The notes beneath the pieces are model-generated. The model was not told the origin of the DNA. It saw only the letters and a program-made list of their open reading frames with translations, and ran no database searches. From Eubacterium sp. (GTDB lineage: Bacteria; Bacillota; Clostridia; Oscillospirales; Acutalibacteraceae): a stretch of 36,951 bases of DNA. The stretch covers positions 1 to 36,951 of the forward strand of contig JAFSZK010000068.1 in assembly GCA_017458975.1 (NCBI GenBank), written 5' to 3'. The translations under genes were made by a program, and so were the position numbers. Positions 1-8,159 of the stretch are shown here, piece after piece (position 1 is the first letter of the stretch; each line of letters begins with the position of its first letter).

Positions 1-113
1 AAAATATATTCGTATTTAATACCGAGCGATGAGAAAACCTTTTCGCTTTCCTCAAAAAACTTTTCAACGTTATCCTGCTCGTTATAACACGGGATTATAA
101 GAGATAAGTTCAT
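1..113 (-). CDS. Family 2 glycosyltransferase, N-terminal fragment
   Basis: Only the first 37 codons or so are in the window; the gene runs off the left edge. The start ATG (complement of 111-113) is preceded by a strong Shine-Dalgarno AAGGAGG at 118-124. The protein begins MNLSLIIPCYNEQDNVEKF, the classic N-terminus of GT-A fold, family 2 glycosyltransferases: a hydrophobic first beta strand followed by PCYNE, which contacts the nucleotide-sugar. Proteins with this opening often transfer sugars to polyprenyl phosphate (DPM1/GtrB type) or act in cell-wall polysaccharide synthesis; which one cannot be told from this fragment. It is transcribed divergently from ymdB across a 135-bp AT-rich gap. 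Confidence 0.85.
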   Translation of the reverse strand, partial: MNLSLIIPCYNEQDNVEKFFEESEKVFSSLGIKYEYI

Positions 114-187
114 AACTTCCTCCTTTACTCAAAATCATAATAAAATCATATCATATATAAAAAATTATTTCAACTCTCAATTATTTA

Positions 188-216
188 TTGTTTTTAATCC
201 TCTAATAAGTTATAAT
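188..216 (+). promoter_or_regulatory. Putative sigma-A promoter for ymdB
   Basis: A perfect -10 TATAAT at 211-216 lies 17 bp downstream of a weak -35 TTGTTT at 188-193. The expected transcription start near 223 is about 26 bp before the ymdB ATG. The only nearby ribosome-binding candidate is the weak AAAGTGA. The promoter would serve the overlapping ymdB, lipoprotein and recG genes. Confidence 0.55.
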
Positions 217-248
217 ATAACAAATAAATTATATAGAAAAGTGATTAA

Positions 249-1022
249 ATGAAAGTATTAACAATCGGCGATATCGTATCAAAGCAGGGCTGCGATTATT
301 TAAATGAAATGCTCCCGAAGCTTAAAAGAGAGTTCTCCCCCGACATCGTTATTGCCAACGGCGAAAACTCGGCTGTCGGAAACGGAGTTCTCCCCTCAAG
401 CGCAAGGGATATTTTTTCATCGGGCGTTGACGTAATAACGCTTGGCAACCATGCGCTTAAAAGACCCGAAATCGGGGATTATCTTGAGGAAAACGAATTT
501 ATTATCCGTCCCTCAAATTACCATAAAAACGCCCCGGGACGCGGGATGGTAATCCTTGATAAGGGAAGATATACCGCCGCAGTTATCAACCTTCAGGGCG
601 CGGTTTATCTTGATAATATAAATAATCCCTTTGACGCTGCCGACGAAGCGGTAAAGCAAGCCGAGGAGGCGGGCGCTAAAATAATTATTATTGATTTTCA
701 CGCCGAAGCTACAAGCGAAAAGAAGGCGCTCGGCTTTTATCTTGACGGCAGAGTGTCCGCGCTTTTCGGAACTCACACCCATATTCAGACCGCGGACGAC
801 CAGATTTTGCCCCGCGGTACGGGATATATTACCGATATCGGTATGACGGGTCCGTATTATTCGGTTCTCGGCGTTACGCCCGAAAAGGCTATTGAAAAAA
901 TGCGTACCAATCTTCCCGTAAGGTTTTCAAATCCCGACGGTCCGTGCACTATAGAGGGCTGTGTTTTTGAGATTGACGAAAAGACGGGAATATGCGTTAA
1001 AACAGAAAGGTTTATAAGATGA
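249..1022 (+). CDS. ymdB: YmdB-family metallophosphoesterase (cyclic nucleotide phosphodiesterase)
   Basis: This 257-residue protein matches the TIGR00282/YmdB family in length and in its metal-binding motifs: GD at 7-8, NGEN at 37-40, GNH at 66-68, DFHAE at 149-153 and GTHTH at 174-178. These residues bind the two metal ions of the calcineurin-like fold. In Bacillus, YmdB hydrolyses 2',3'-cyclic nucleotides and influences biofilm and motility decisions; it is cytoplasmic. The family usually has a Trp-Asp after GNH(A/T), whereas here GNHALK is seen, a small departure near the active site. The stop codon overlaps the next ATG by 4 bases (ATGA), implying translational coupling to the downstream lipoprotein gene. 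The family call is firm; the physiological role in this organism is inferred. Confidence 0.93.
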   Translation: MKVLTIGDIVSKQGCDYLNEMLPKLKREFSPDIVIANGENSAVGNGVLPSSARDIFSSGVDVITLGNHALKRPEIGDYLEENEFIIRPSNYHKNAPGRGMVILDKGRYTAAVINLQGAVYLDNINNPFDAADEAVKQAEEAGAKIIIIDFHAEATSEKKALGFYLDGRVSALFGTHTHIQTADDQILPRGTGYITDIGMTGPYYSVLGVTPEKAIEKMRTNLPVRFSNPDGPCTIEGCVFEIDEKTGICVKTERFIR

Positions 1023-2521
1023 TTAAAAGATTTACGGCGGCTTTGCTTGCAGTGGTAATGCTCACGGCGGTTTTTACCTCGTGCGCCAAAAAGCCGAAGA
1101 ACGCTGCTAATACCGTTACAACTCCCGTTAATACCGCAAAGTCGGATATTGAAACGGACTCCTCAAGCTTTAAGCTGAGCTATTCAAAATCGGATTCGCT
1201 TAATCCGTATGAATCAAATACGCTTAATAATCAGGTTCTGGGAAATCTTGTTTTTGAGTCCCTTTTCAGACTTGACGAGGGCTATAAGCTTGTACCCGAG
1301 CTTGCAGTCGGCTACAGCTACGCCGACCCCGTTACAATTAAGGTTACAATTCCGAGCGGACGCGAATTTTCAAACGGTAAAAAAATAACCGCCTCAAGCA
1401 TTGTTTACGCTTTTAAAGAGGCTAAAGCCTCCGTGCAGTATTCAAACGCGCTTCGCGGTATTTCTTCGGCTAAAGCGGAGGGCGAAAACGTAATAAGTTT
1501 TAAGCTCTCCTATAAAAACCCCGAAGCTCATAATCTTCTCACCTTCCCCATCGCAAGCCGAAAGAGCGATAAAAAGGGCTATCCTATAGGTAGCGGAAGA
1601 TATGTTTTCGGCGAGGCTGACGGAAACGCCTTTCTTGAACTTAACAAGGGCTATAAGGATTTTACTCCTCATATAACTAAGATTACGCTTGTTAATATCA
1701 CGGCGGCGGATTCAATCGACAACGCTATTAATATCGGTAACATAAGCTACACCTACCGCGATTTATCAAGCGGCGCAAAAACTAAAATTAACTCAAATAA
1801 AAAAGCGGTAAACCTTAATAATCTTGTATATATCGGGCTTAACTGCTATGCGGGAATTACAAGCGACGAGAATATAAGAAAAGCAATCTCGCTTGCCATA
1901 GACCGCGACACTCTCGTTAAAAGCGCATATCAGGGCTATGCACGGGCGGCAACCTCGCCGTTCCACCCCGTAAGCGCGCTTGGTAAGGAAACTACGGTAT
2001 TTTCGTCTTCTGCGGACGTTTCAGCCGCAAAGCAGGCCATTACTCAAAGCAGATATAAAAACGACAAGCTTAAAATTGATATTCTCGTAGGTACCAATTC
2101 CGAAAAAACCGCGGTTGCAATGCTTGTAAAGCAACAGCTTGAAGCGGCGGGCTTCAAGGTAACAATTAACCGTGAAAAAAACGAGGTTTACAAGAGCAAG
2201 GTTGATTATAAAAGCTATAATATTTATATCGGCGAAACAAGACTTACAAACGATATGAGCCTGCTCGGCTTCTTTACCGAAAAGGGCGCGACCTCCTCGG
2301 GCATTAATACCAAGGAGGGAAAAAGCGCAAAATCCTACCGCGGCTATCTTAATTCAACAAATGAAATAGGAAAGTTTATTCTTGATTTTCAGGAGGAAAT
2401 TCCATTTATACCCCTTCTTTACAGAGAGGGTATGATTTGCTGGGCAAAGTCAATGCACGGCGATATGCAGGGATATGAGGGTAACTATTTTTCAAATATA
2501 GAGGATTGGTATTTTAACTGA
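1019..2521 (+). CDS. ABC transporter substrate-binding lipoprotein (peptide/nickel SBP family 5)
   Basis: A 500-residue exported lipoprotein. The N-terminus has a basic start, a hydrophobic core and a lipobox ending in Cys22 (VFTSC), so the mature protein should be lipid-anchored outside the membrane. The mature region follows the SBP_bac_5 (OppA/DppA) pattern: LNPYESNTLNNQVLGNLVFE near the start, then LFRLDEGYKLVPELAVGY, and later the AISLAIDRDTLV segment typical of the hinge and second lobe. These proteins deliver oligopeptides, nickel or similar solutes to an ABC permease. No permease or ATPase gene is adjacent; instead the gene lies between ymdB (4-bp overlap) and recG (1-bp overlap), so its transporter partner must be encoded elsewhere. 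The ligand cannot be predicted. Confidence 0.88.
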   Translation: MIKRFTAALLAVVMLTAVFTSCAKKPKNAANTVTTPVNTAKSDIETDSSSFKLSYSKSDSLNPYESNTLNNQVLGNLVFESLFRLDEGYKLVPELAVGYSYADPVTIKVTIPSGREFSNGKKITASSIVYAFKEAKASVQYSNALRGISSAKAEGENVISFKLSYKNPEAHNLLTFPIASRKSDKKGYPIGSGRYVFGEADGNAFLELNKGYKDFTPHITKITLVNITAADSIDNAINIGNISYTYRDLSSGAKTKINSNKKAVNLNNLVYIGLNCYAGITSDENIRKAISLAIDRDTLVKSAYQGYARAATSPFHPVSALGKETTVFSSSADVSAAKQAITQSRYKNDKLKIDILVGTNSEKTAVAMLVKQQLEAAGFKVTINREKNEVYKSKVDYKSYNIYIGETRLTNDMSLLGFFTEKGATSSGINTKEGKSAKSYRGYLNSTNEIGKFILDFQEEIPFIPLLYREGMICWAKSMHGDMQGYEGNYFSNIEDWYFN

Positions 2522-4542
2522 TGAAAGAGCTTGACAATTACTCGGTTCAATACATCAAAGGCGTCGGCGAAAAGCGCGCAACGCTCTTTAATAAGCTCGG
2601 TATTTTCACGCTTGACGATTTAGTTCACTACTACCCGCGAAAATATCAGGACTGGAGCAATACCTACACCGTAACCACCGCACCCGAAAACGAGGCGGTT
2701 GCGATTAAGGCAACAATGATAACTCCCGTTAAGGAATCGCTTATCCGTAAAGGCTTAACCCTTTACAAATGCAATTTCTCCGACGGCGAAAACGTTATCA
2801 ACGTTACGATATTTAATAATAAATATCTTGCAGGGTCGCTTCGCACCTTTGACGATTATATTCTTTACGGAAAGCTCGAGCGTAATTTCACCCGGGCTCA
2901 GATGAATTCGCCCCAAATCGAAAAGCTTGACGCCTCAACCGGTATACACCCTATTTATTCAGCAACCGACAGACTTAATTCAAGAGCGATTGCCAAGGTT
3001 GTAAAAGCTGCGCTTGAAAAGGTTGAGCTCTTCCCCGAAACGCTTGACGACGAGATTAAATCAAAATACAATCTTTGCTCGCTTGACTACGCTTTAAGGC
3101 AAATACATTTTCCCTCGGATATGAAGGCGGTTGAAAAGGCAAGGAGAAGGCTGATTTTCGAGGAGCTTTTAACGCTTCAGATAGGTCTGTTAAAGCTAAA
3201 AGATAAAAAGAGCGCGGATAACGAGCTTAAAATCGGAAAGGATTACTCTGACGAATTTTATTCCCTTCTCCCCTTTGAGCCGACAAATGCGCAGATTAAT
3301 GCGGTTAACGACTGCATAAACGATATGAAAAGCGAAAACGCAATGAACCGCCTTATTCAGGGCGACGTCGGCTCGGGTAAAACCGCGGTTGCGGGCGCTG
3401 TAATTTACACGGCGATTAAAAACGGCTACCAGGCGGCTATGATGGCGCCTACCGAAATTCTCGCCTTTCAGCACTATGAGTCCTTTAAAAAGCTCTTTGA
3501 GGGCACGGGAATTACAATTGCACTTCTTACCGGCTCAACGAAGGCAAGTGAAAAGAAGTCAATAAAAAAATCGCTTATCGACGGAAATACGGATTTTGTT
3601 ATCGGCACTCACGCGCTTATTCAAAACGACGTTGAGTTCAGAAATCTTGCGCTTGTTGTAACCGATGAGCAGCACCGCTTCGGCGTTGAACAAAGGGCAA
3701 ATCTTGCAATGAAAGGCAACAGCCCCCACCTTATGGTTATGAGCGCAACGCCGATTCCGAGAACGCTCGGGCTTATTATCTACGGCGACCTCAATATAAG
3801 CATTTTAAACGAGCTTCCCAAGGGCAGACAACCAATAAGAACCGACGTTGTTGACACCTCGTACCACGAAAGGATATATAAGTTTATTCGCGACGCGGTT
3901 GACGCGGGACGTCAGGCGTATATAGTATGCTCACTTGTTGACGAGAGCGAAAACGAGCTTATTTCAGCTAAGGAATACGCCGAGCAGCTTTCCGAAAACG
4001 CCTTTAAAGGTTATAATCTCGGACTGCTCCACGGCAAGATGAAAGCAAAGGAAAAGGACGCCGTTATGGGCGCCTTTGCAAGAGGCGAAGTGCAAATCCT
4101 TGTTGCAACAACGGTCATCGAGGTAGGCGTTGACGTTCCTAACGCGACGATTATGCTTATTGAAAACGCTGAGCGCTTCGGGCTTTCCCAGCTTCATCAG
4201 CTCCGCGGAAGAGTCGGAAGGGGCGGCGACAAATCCTACTGTATTCTTGTGTCCGACTCAAAAAGCGACGCTTCAGGCGAGAGGCTTCAGGTTATGAAAA
4301 GCACCTCCGACGGCTTTAAAATCGCGGACTATGACCTTAAAACGAGGGGTCCCGGCGACTTCTTCGGAAAGCGTCAGCACGGACTTCCGAACCTTGTTAT
4401 TGCAGATATGCTTGATAATATGGATACGCTTATCGAGTGTCAGGAGTGCGCAAAGGAAATGTTAAAAGAGGACAACCGCCTCGACGGTTATCCCCTTCTT
4501 GTAAAAGAAATAAACGATATGTTCCGAAAAGCTAATTATTAA
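2521..4542 (+). CDS. recG: ATP-dependent DNA helicase RecG
   Basis: A 673-residue protein of normal RecG length. RecG reverses stalled replication forks and branch-migrates Holliday junctions. Domains in order: N-terminal wedge/OB region (about 1-200, starting with a KGVGEKRATLFNKLGI helix-hairpin-like segment), then superfamily-2 helicase core with Walker A GDVGSGKT at about 281-288, the DEQH box at 382-385 followed by RFGVEQR, motif III SATPIPRT at about 408-415, and the C-terminal RecA-like domain with IEVGVDVPNA and QLRGRVGRG. The start overlaps the preceding stop as TGATG and has no good Shine-Dalgarno of its own, so translation is probably coupled to the lipoprotein gene. A strong terminator follows directly. 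Confidence 0.97.
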   Translation: MKELDNYSVQYIKGVGEKRATLFNKLGIFTLDDLVHYYPRKYQDWSNTYTVTTAPENEAVAIKATMITPVKESLIRKGLTLYKCNFSDGENVINVTIFNNKYLAGSLRTFDDYILYGKLERNFTRAQMNSPQIEKLDASTGIHPIYSATDRLNSRAIAKVVKAALEKVELFPETLDDEIKSKYNLCSLDYALRQIHFPSDMKAVEKARRRLIFEELLTLQIGLLKLKDKKSADNELKIGKDYSDEFYSLLPFEPTNAQINAVNDCINDMKSENAMNRLIQGDVGSGKTAVAGAVIYTAIKNGYQAAMMAPTEILAFQHYESFKKLFEGTGITIALLTGSTKASEKKSIKKSLIDGNTDFVIGTHALIQNDVEFRNLALVVTDEQHRFGVEQRANLAMKGNSPHLMVMSATPIPRTLGLIIYGDLNISILNELPKGRQPIRTDVVDTSYHERIYKFIRDAVDAGRQAYIVCSLVDESENELISAKEYAEQLSENAFKGYNLGLLHGKMKAKEKDAVMGAFARGEVQILVATTVIEVGVDVPNATIMLIENAERFGLSQLHQLRGRVGRGGDKSYCILVSDSKSDASGERLQVMKSTSDGFKIADYDLKTRGPGDFFGKRQHGLPNLVIADMLDNMDTLIECQECAKEMLKEDNRLDGYPLLVKEINDMFRKANY

Positions 4543-4570
4543 AAAGAGCCTCACTCGCGTGAGGCTCTTT
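4543..4570. terminator. Bidirectional intrinsic terminator between recG and the acyltransferase gene
   Basis: A perfect 12-bp stem (4543-4554 with 4559-4570) with a TCGC loop. The stem ends in AAA/TTT, so a U-tract is present on both strands. It separates the convergent recG and acyltransferase genes, whose stop codons flank it on both sides. Confidence 0.9.
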
Positions 4571-4571
4571 A

Positions 4572-5588
4572 TTATTGTATTTCTTTTTCAGGGCGCTTTC
4601 TTATTAGTTTAACGGGGTAAGCAAAAGGCTTTAAGCTTAATAATAATATAAGCGCAAAAGGAATTAAAAGACTGACAATACTTACTACCGCACCGTGGTT
4701 GCTGAGCTTTTGGGGTATTCCGAGCTTATCAAACGGTACCAAAAAAGGCAAATGCCAGAAATATACCTGAATAATTTTTGAGCCGCATTGGCTAAACGGA
4801 CTGATTTGTTTATTGGGCATAAGTATCAGCCAGCACGCGGCGATTACGCCCGATAATGTATCGGTAAGGAATCTAATTACGGGACCGTTTTTAAGCATAT
4901 ATTCCTTCGGGAAATTAACATAAGAATCCGCACCCGTAAACAAGAGCTTAAACATTTCAATATTTCTGTCTTTAACAATTACTGCCGCCCATACAATAAG
5001 CAGGATTCCCGCAACTATTTTTAAAGGTATAATGCTTCTTACCTTTTCAACCTTCTCCGTGGTACACATCCTTCCGAGAATAAAGAACGGGAAATATCTT
5101 ACAGCCTTTGTCAGATATATCATTTCGCTAACCTGAGTATCATATCCGACGCACAATACAACTAATACGGAAACCGCAAGAATAACTCTCAAATCCATAT
5201 TTTTAAGCAGGTATGCTAAAATATAATACGCAGCCAGGGTAATAATAAACCATGCCGGACTCGGGTCTCCGAAAAACTTAAATACATTGGTGTAATCGCT
5301 TACGCTTTTAAAGTTGGATACAACAAACATAAGTACGTACAGTACCTTTAGCATAAATCCGATTACGGTAAACTCAACCGCTCTGTCCACAGCCTTTTCT
5401 CTTTTGTAGAACAATCCGGAAATAAAGAAAAACAGAGGGTGAAACGAATACAGAAAAACCATTACAAACTGATAAATGGGAGTCTTGTTGTCACCGATAG
5501 CGCACCAATGCCCGACTACCACGCAACAAATGAGTAAGAATTTTAAGTTATCATACAAAGGGATTCTTGTATTATTTGTTTTTTCCAT
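4572..5588 (-). CDS. Acyltransferase 3 family integral membrane protein
   Basis: A polytopic membrane protein of about 338 residues resembling the acyltransferase-3 (AT3/OafA-like) family. The opening RIPLYDNLKFLLICCVVVGHW has the Asp-Asn-Leu-Lys and His-Trp signature of this family, in which the conserved membrane His takes part in O-acyl transfer to sugars. About ten hydrophobic segments follow. Such enzymes acetylate or succinylate extracellular polysaccharide or peptidoglycan. I prefer the ATG at 5588 because GGTGGA lies 7 bases upstream of it; an in-frame ATG 15 bases earlier (5603) lacks a ribosome site. It is a single-gene unit with a good promoter and its own terminator. The substrate is unknown; the adjacent edge glycosyltransferase is too far away to be informative. 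Confidence 0.85.
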   Translation of the reverse strand: MEKTNNTRIPLYDNLKFLLICCVVVGHWCAIGDNKTPIYQFVMVFLYSFHPLFFFISGLFYKREKAVDRAVEFTVIGFMLKVLYVLMFVVSNFKSVSDYTNVFKFFGDPSPAWFIITLAAYYILAYLLKNMDLRVILAVSVLVVLCVGYDTQVSEMIYLTKAVRYFPFFILGRMCTTEKVEKVRSIIPLKIVAGILLIVWAAVIVKDRNIEMFKLLFTGADSYVNFPKEYMLKNGPVIRFLTDTLSGVIAACWLILMPNKQISPFSQCGSKIIQVYFWHLPFLVPFDKLGIPQKLSNHGAVVSIVSLLIPFALILLLSLKPFAYPVKLIRKRPEKEIQ

Positions 5589-5620
5589 TTTGCCATCCAC
5601 CATTTTATTTATATAATATA

Positions 5621-5649
5621 TTTATAAAGTAAAAATTTAAAAATGTCAA
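5621..5649 (-). promoter_or_regulatory. Sigma-A promoter for the acyltransferase gene
   Basis: On the minus strand, TTGACA (complement of 5644-5649) is followed after exactly 17 bp by TATAAA (complement of 5621-5626). The likely transcript starts about 25 bases before the chosen ATG. Confidence 0.75.
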
Positions 5650-5665
5650 GTAAAGGCAATAAAAA

Positions 5666-5686
5666 ACGGTCTCATTAAGAGACCGC
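5666..5686 (-). terminator. Intrinsic terminator of the sigma/beta-propeller operon
   Basis: An 8-bp stem GCGGTCTC/GAGACCGT (minus strand, one wobble) is followed by TTTTTTATTG. The loop contains the stop codon of the beta-propeller gene, so the hairpin overlaps its last codons. Confidence 0.8.
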
Positions 5687-7522
5687 TTCTATTTTATTTC
5701 CCGAGGGGTCGAGAAGATAAATGTATTTTCCGATATAGGTAAGGCGCATCGGAAGGAGCTTTGCTTTTTTAATATCGGTTACTATTTTTCCGCCCTTAAC
5801 GCTTACAAGGTATGCTCCGCCGAATTCCCTGTCAATACCGGATACGGGAAGCATAAATGTTCCGTTCTCATTTTTAACGAGCGCCTTGGGCTCGGTCTGA
5901 ACGGTACTTGATAAGCCCTTATATTCCTTTTCGTCAAGCACCTTCGGGTTAACCTTATCGCTGATATCAAAGAGAGTGAACTTAAGTCCGTCGGTTCTTA
6001 CCGCGTCGTTTTCAAGCCTTTCGGTTGAATAGCCGATACCGAGGAGCGTGTTTTCGTCAACGGGCATTAAGAGAGTCGAAAAGCCCTCAACCTTTGCTTC
6101 GCCGAGTATTCGCGGATTCTTTTCGTCCTTCAAATCAATTACGAAAAGCGGGTCGGTCTGTTCAAAGGTAATAACGTACGCCGTGTCGCCGATATACTTA
6201 ACGGCTCTTATGCTCTCCTGTCTTGCAAAGCCCGAAACCTTACCGATTTCATTCAGCCTTTCATCAAGAACAAATAAGTTGTTAACCTCGTCGCCCTGTG
6301 AATTATACGAGGTGGTTGCAACCCTTAAATTACCGTATTTTTCGTCAAGCGCGTACTGACCGATAAGATTGCCCTTAACCTTTCCCGTAGCTTTGATTTT
6401 AATCTCGTTTGCCTTGAGCGAAAACTTAACTATCTTTGTTTTATCATATCCGTCGTGCCAATCGGTTCCGAAGAGGTAAATATTATTTTCACTGCAGTAA
6501 ATATCCTCGGAGGTTCCGAAAAGCGCCTTTGTATTCGCCTTGTAAGCTTCGCCTGAAACGTCAATAGCTCCGAGCACGGAATAGGAGATACTGCCGCAAT
6601 CCTTTATAGCATAGTAATTGCTGTACGGAATTTTTGCAAAATCGCCCTTATCGTTTGTTGCGTATGGGAAAATTTCGTTTTTGTAATAGAGATAATTATT
6701 ATAGCTTGAAACAATATAGATTGTATTATTAAAGAGCCTTGCGCTTACGTAATTACCGCTTTGATAATAGGTATGAACGAGCTTGGGGTCGTTGATGTTG
6801 TCAAGGTTGTATACTTTACAAAAGCATTTCGTTTTATATCCCGAAAGCTTTTCCTCGGCAGTCGTTCCGAGAACATAGAGTTTGTTGTTATCAAGAAAGA
6901 TGTTTTCAAAATACTCCTCGCCGTCGGTATAATAGATATTACTTACAAGCTTGGTTTTTTCGCCGTTTGCAGAGTAAATCATAACCTTATCGCGCTTTGC
7001 GTTAACGTAGTAGATATACTTACCGTCGGTTTTGATTATATCCGCTTCGTCAATACCCTCAACCTGAACGTTGGTTTTTCCGTATTCATCCGAGCCTGAG
7101 GTTCCCTTTGCGGAATCGGCGGTTGCGAATTCTTCAACAATAACTTCGTTCTTACTAAGAGCACCAAAGTTTTTTCTTACGGTAAAACCGCCGAAGCTGT
7201 CGCGTTTGGAAAGCGTTTTCATCATACGCTCAACCTCGCCGTAGCTGTCAAAATAGACGATTCCGTCTTTAACGTTTTTCGGAACAAAGGTAGTATTATA
7301 ATGATAAATGCCAGCGGTAGTTCCGATAATTATTGCAATACAGGCAACCGCTGATACAATCGCTCTTGCCGCTCTTTTTTTATTAGTAAAGCCAATCGGC
7401 TTTTTATATGTGCTTTTTGTTATTTTTTCTTTTATTCTTTCTTCGCTTAAAGACTCCGGAGCGTTAACACCCTCGGCTTCAAGCTTATTCTTTATAAAAT
7501 CGAAATCCTTATTATCTTTCAT
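5675..7522 (-). CDS. Membrane-anchored beta-propeller protein, candidate anti-sigma factor
   Basis: A 615-residue protein. The diagnostic NVQVEGIDEADIIKTDGKYI segment (about 151-170) is the hallmark of the secreted beta-propeller domain family PF09826; repeated strands such as DKTKIVKFSLKANEIKIKAT and DERLNEIGKVSGFARQESIR fit propeller blades. Before it lie about 50 charged residues with SLSEERIKEKI, a Lys/Arg-rich stop and one transmembrane helix (about 52-73), so the N-terminus should be cytoplasmic and the propeller outside. The gene follows the ECF sigma gene by a single base, the usual place for a cognate anti-sigma factor, and the short cytoplasmic head could bind the sigma. I chose ATG at 7522 with AGGTGA 5 bases upstream; a GTG at 7531 overlapping the sigma gene is less likely. 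Family call strong; anti-sigma role inferred. Confidence 0.85.
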   Translation of the reverse strand: MKDNKDFDFIKNKLEAEGVNAPESLSEERIKEKITKSTYKKPIGFTNKKRAARAIVSAVACIAIIIGTTAGIYHYNTTFVPKNVKDGIVYFDSYGEVERMMKTLSKRDSFGGFTVRKNFGALSKNEVIVEEFATADSAKGTSGSDEYGKTNVQVEGIDEADIIKTDGKYIYYVNAKRDKVMIYSANGEKTKLVSNIYYTDGEEYFENIFLDNNKLYVLGTTAEEKLSGYKTKCFCKVYNLDNINDPKLVHTYYQSGNYVSARLFNNTIYIVSSYNNYLYYKNEIFPYATNDKGDFAKIPYSNYYAIKDCGSISYSVLGAIDVSGEAYKANTKALFGTSEDIYCSENNIYLFGTDWHDGYDKTKIVKFSLKANEIKIKATGKVKGNLIGQYALDEKYGNLRVATTSYNSQGDEVNNLFVLDERLNEIGKVSGFARQESIRAVKYIGDTAYVITFEQTDPLFVIDLKDEKNPRILGEAKVEGFSTLLMPVDENTLLGIGYSTERLENDAVRTDGLKFTLFDISDKVNPKVLDEKEYKGLSSTVQTEPKALVKNENGTFMLPVSGIDREFGGAYLVSVKGGKIVTDIKKAKLLPMRLTYIGKYIYLLDPSGNKIEAVS

Positions 7523-7523
7523 T

Positions 7524-8036
7524 TCAATCACCTAAAAACTTTCTCATTTTTGAAAGAGAGCGCGAAAGCTTAGAGCGTACGGCGCCCGAGGTCAAGTCGC
7601 AGATTTTTGCGATTTCCTTACTGCTCAGCCCCGAAACGACGCTAAGAAGTACAATCTCCCTCTCCTCCTCTTTAAGGCTTTCAAGCGCTTCAATAAGCTC
7701 GGTTTTAACAATCTCGTCTTTAAAGTCCGAAACAGTTTCACCCTGTGAATTGATTTCAATGAGCTTACGCTTATTGACGTTTGTTTTTATAATGGAGTTA
7801 CACGAGCAATAAAGTATTCTGAAAATCCACGCCGAAAAAGCCTCCGCCTTTTTAAGGGAGCCTATCTGCTGAAAGGCGCTTATTACCGCTTCGCTTACCG
7901 CGTCCTCGGCGTCCTCCTTACTTTTAAGACGGTAAAAGGCATAGCGGTAAAGCTTGTCCTTATAAAGCGAGTACAGCGCGCAGAACGCGTCCTTATCCCC
8001 GCCCCCGGCAAGAAGCACCAATTGCTTTTCGTCCAT
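7524..8036 (-). CDS. ECF-type RNA polymerase sigma factor
   Basis: A 170-residue sigma-70 family protein of ECF architecture. Region 2 includes LYRYAFYRLKSKEDAEDAVSEAV and WIFRILYCSC (about 30-85). A short linker precedes region 4 with a helix-turn-helix SSKEIAKICDLTSGAVRSKL near 140-160, which reads the -35 element. Neither a long N-terminal region 1 nor region 3 is present. The ATG at 8036 is preceded by GGTGGTG; the reading frame stays open further upstream but without a ribosome site. The adjacent membrane beta-propeller protein is the likely partner that releases it in response to an outside signal. Its own promoter resembles a sigma-A site rather than an ECF-type site, so autoregulation is not evident. 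Confidence 0.93.
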   Translation of the reverse strand: MDEKQLVLLAGGGDKDAFCALYSLYKDKLYRYAFYRLKSKEDAEDAVSEAVISAFQQIGSLKKAEAFSAWIFRILYCSCNSIIKTNVNKRKLIEINSQGETVSDFKDEIVKTELIEALESLKEEEREIVLLSVVSGLSSKEIAKICDLTSGAVRSKLSRSLSKMRKFLGD

Positions 8037-8092
8037 TATTTCACCACCTTTTGCAAAAATTAAACAGCTGTTTCGATTGCTTTCATAATATA

Positions 8093-8121
8093 AGTATAAA
8101 ATATTTCCCAAAGTGTTGCAA
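8093..8121 (-). promoter_or_regulatory. Promoter of the sigma/beta-propeller operon
   Basis: Minus-strand TTGCAA (8116-8121) and TATACT (complement of 8093-8098) are spaced by 17 bp. The transcript would start about 50 bases before the sigma gene ATG. Confidence 0.6.
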
Positions 8122-8131
8122 GAAAATTAAA

Positions 8132-8157
8132 AAAAGGCGAAAAATTTTCCGCCTTTT
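8132..8157 (-). terminator. Intrinsic terminator after the GT39-like gene
   Basis: An AAAAGGCG ... CGCCTTTT inverted repeat with an A/T-rich inner part lies just past the stop codon of the dnaD-dnaI-glycosyltransferase operon; the minus strand ends in a run of Us. Confidence 0.75.
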
Positions 8158-8159
8158 AA

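Noticed and set aside
7524..8111. Longer sigma factor starting at 8111
   Set aside because: The extra N-terminal stretch overlaps the promoter and has no ribosome site, while ATG 8036 has GGTGGTG at the right distance.
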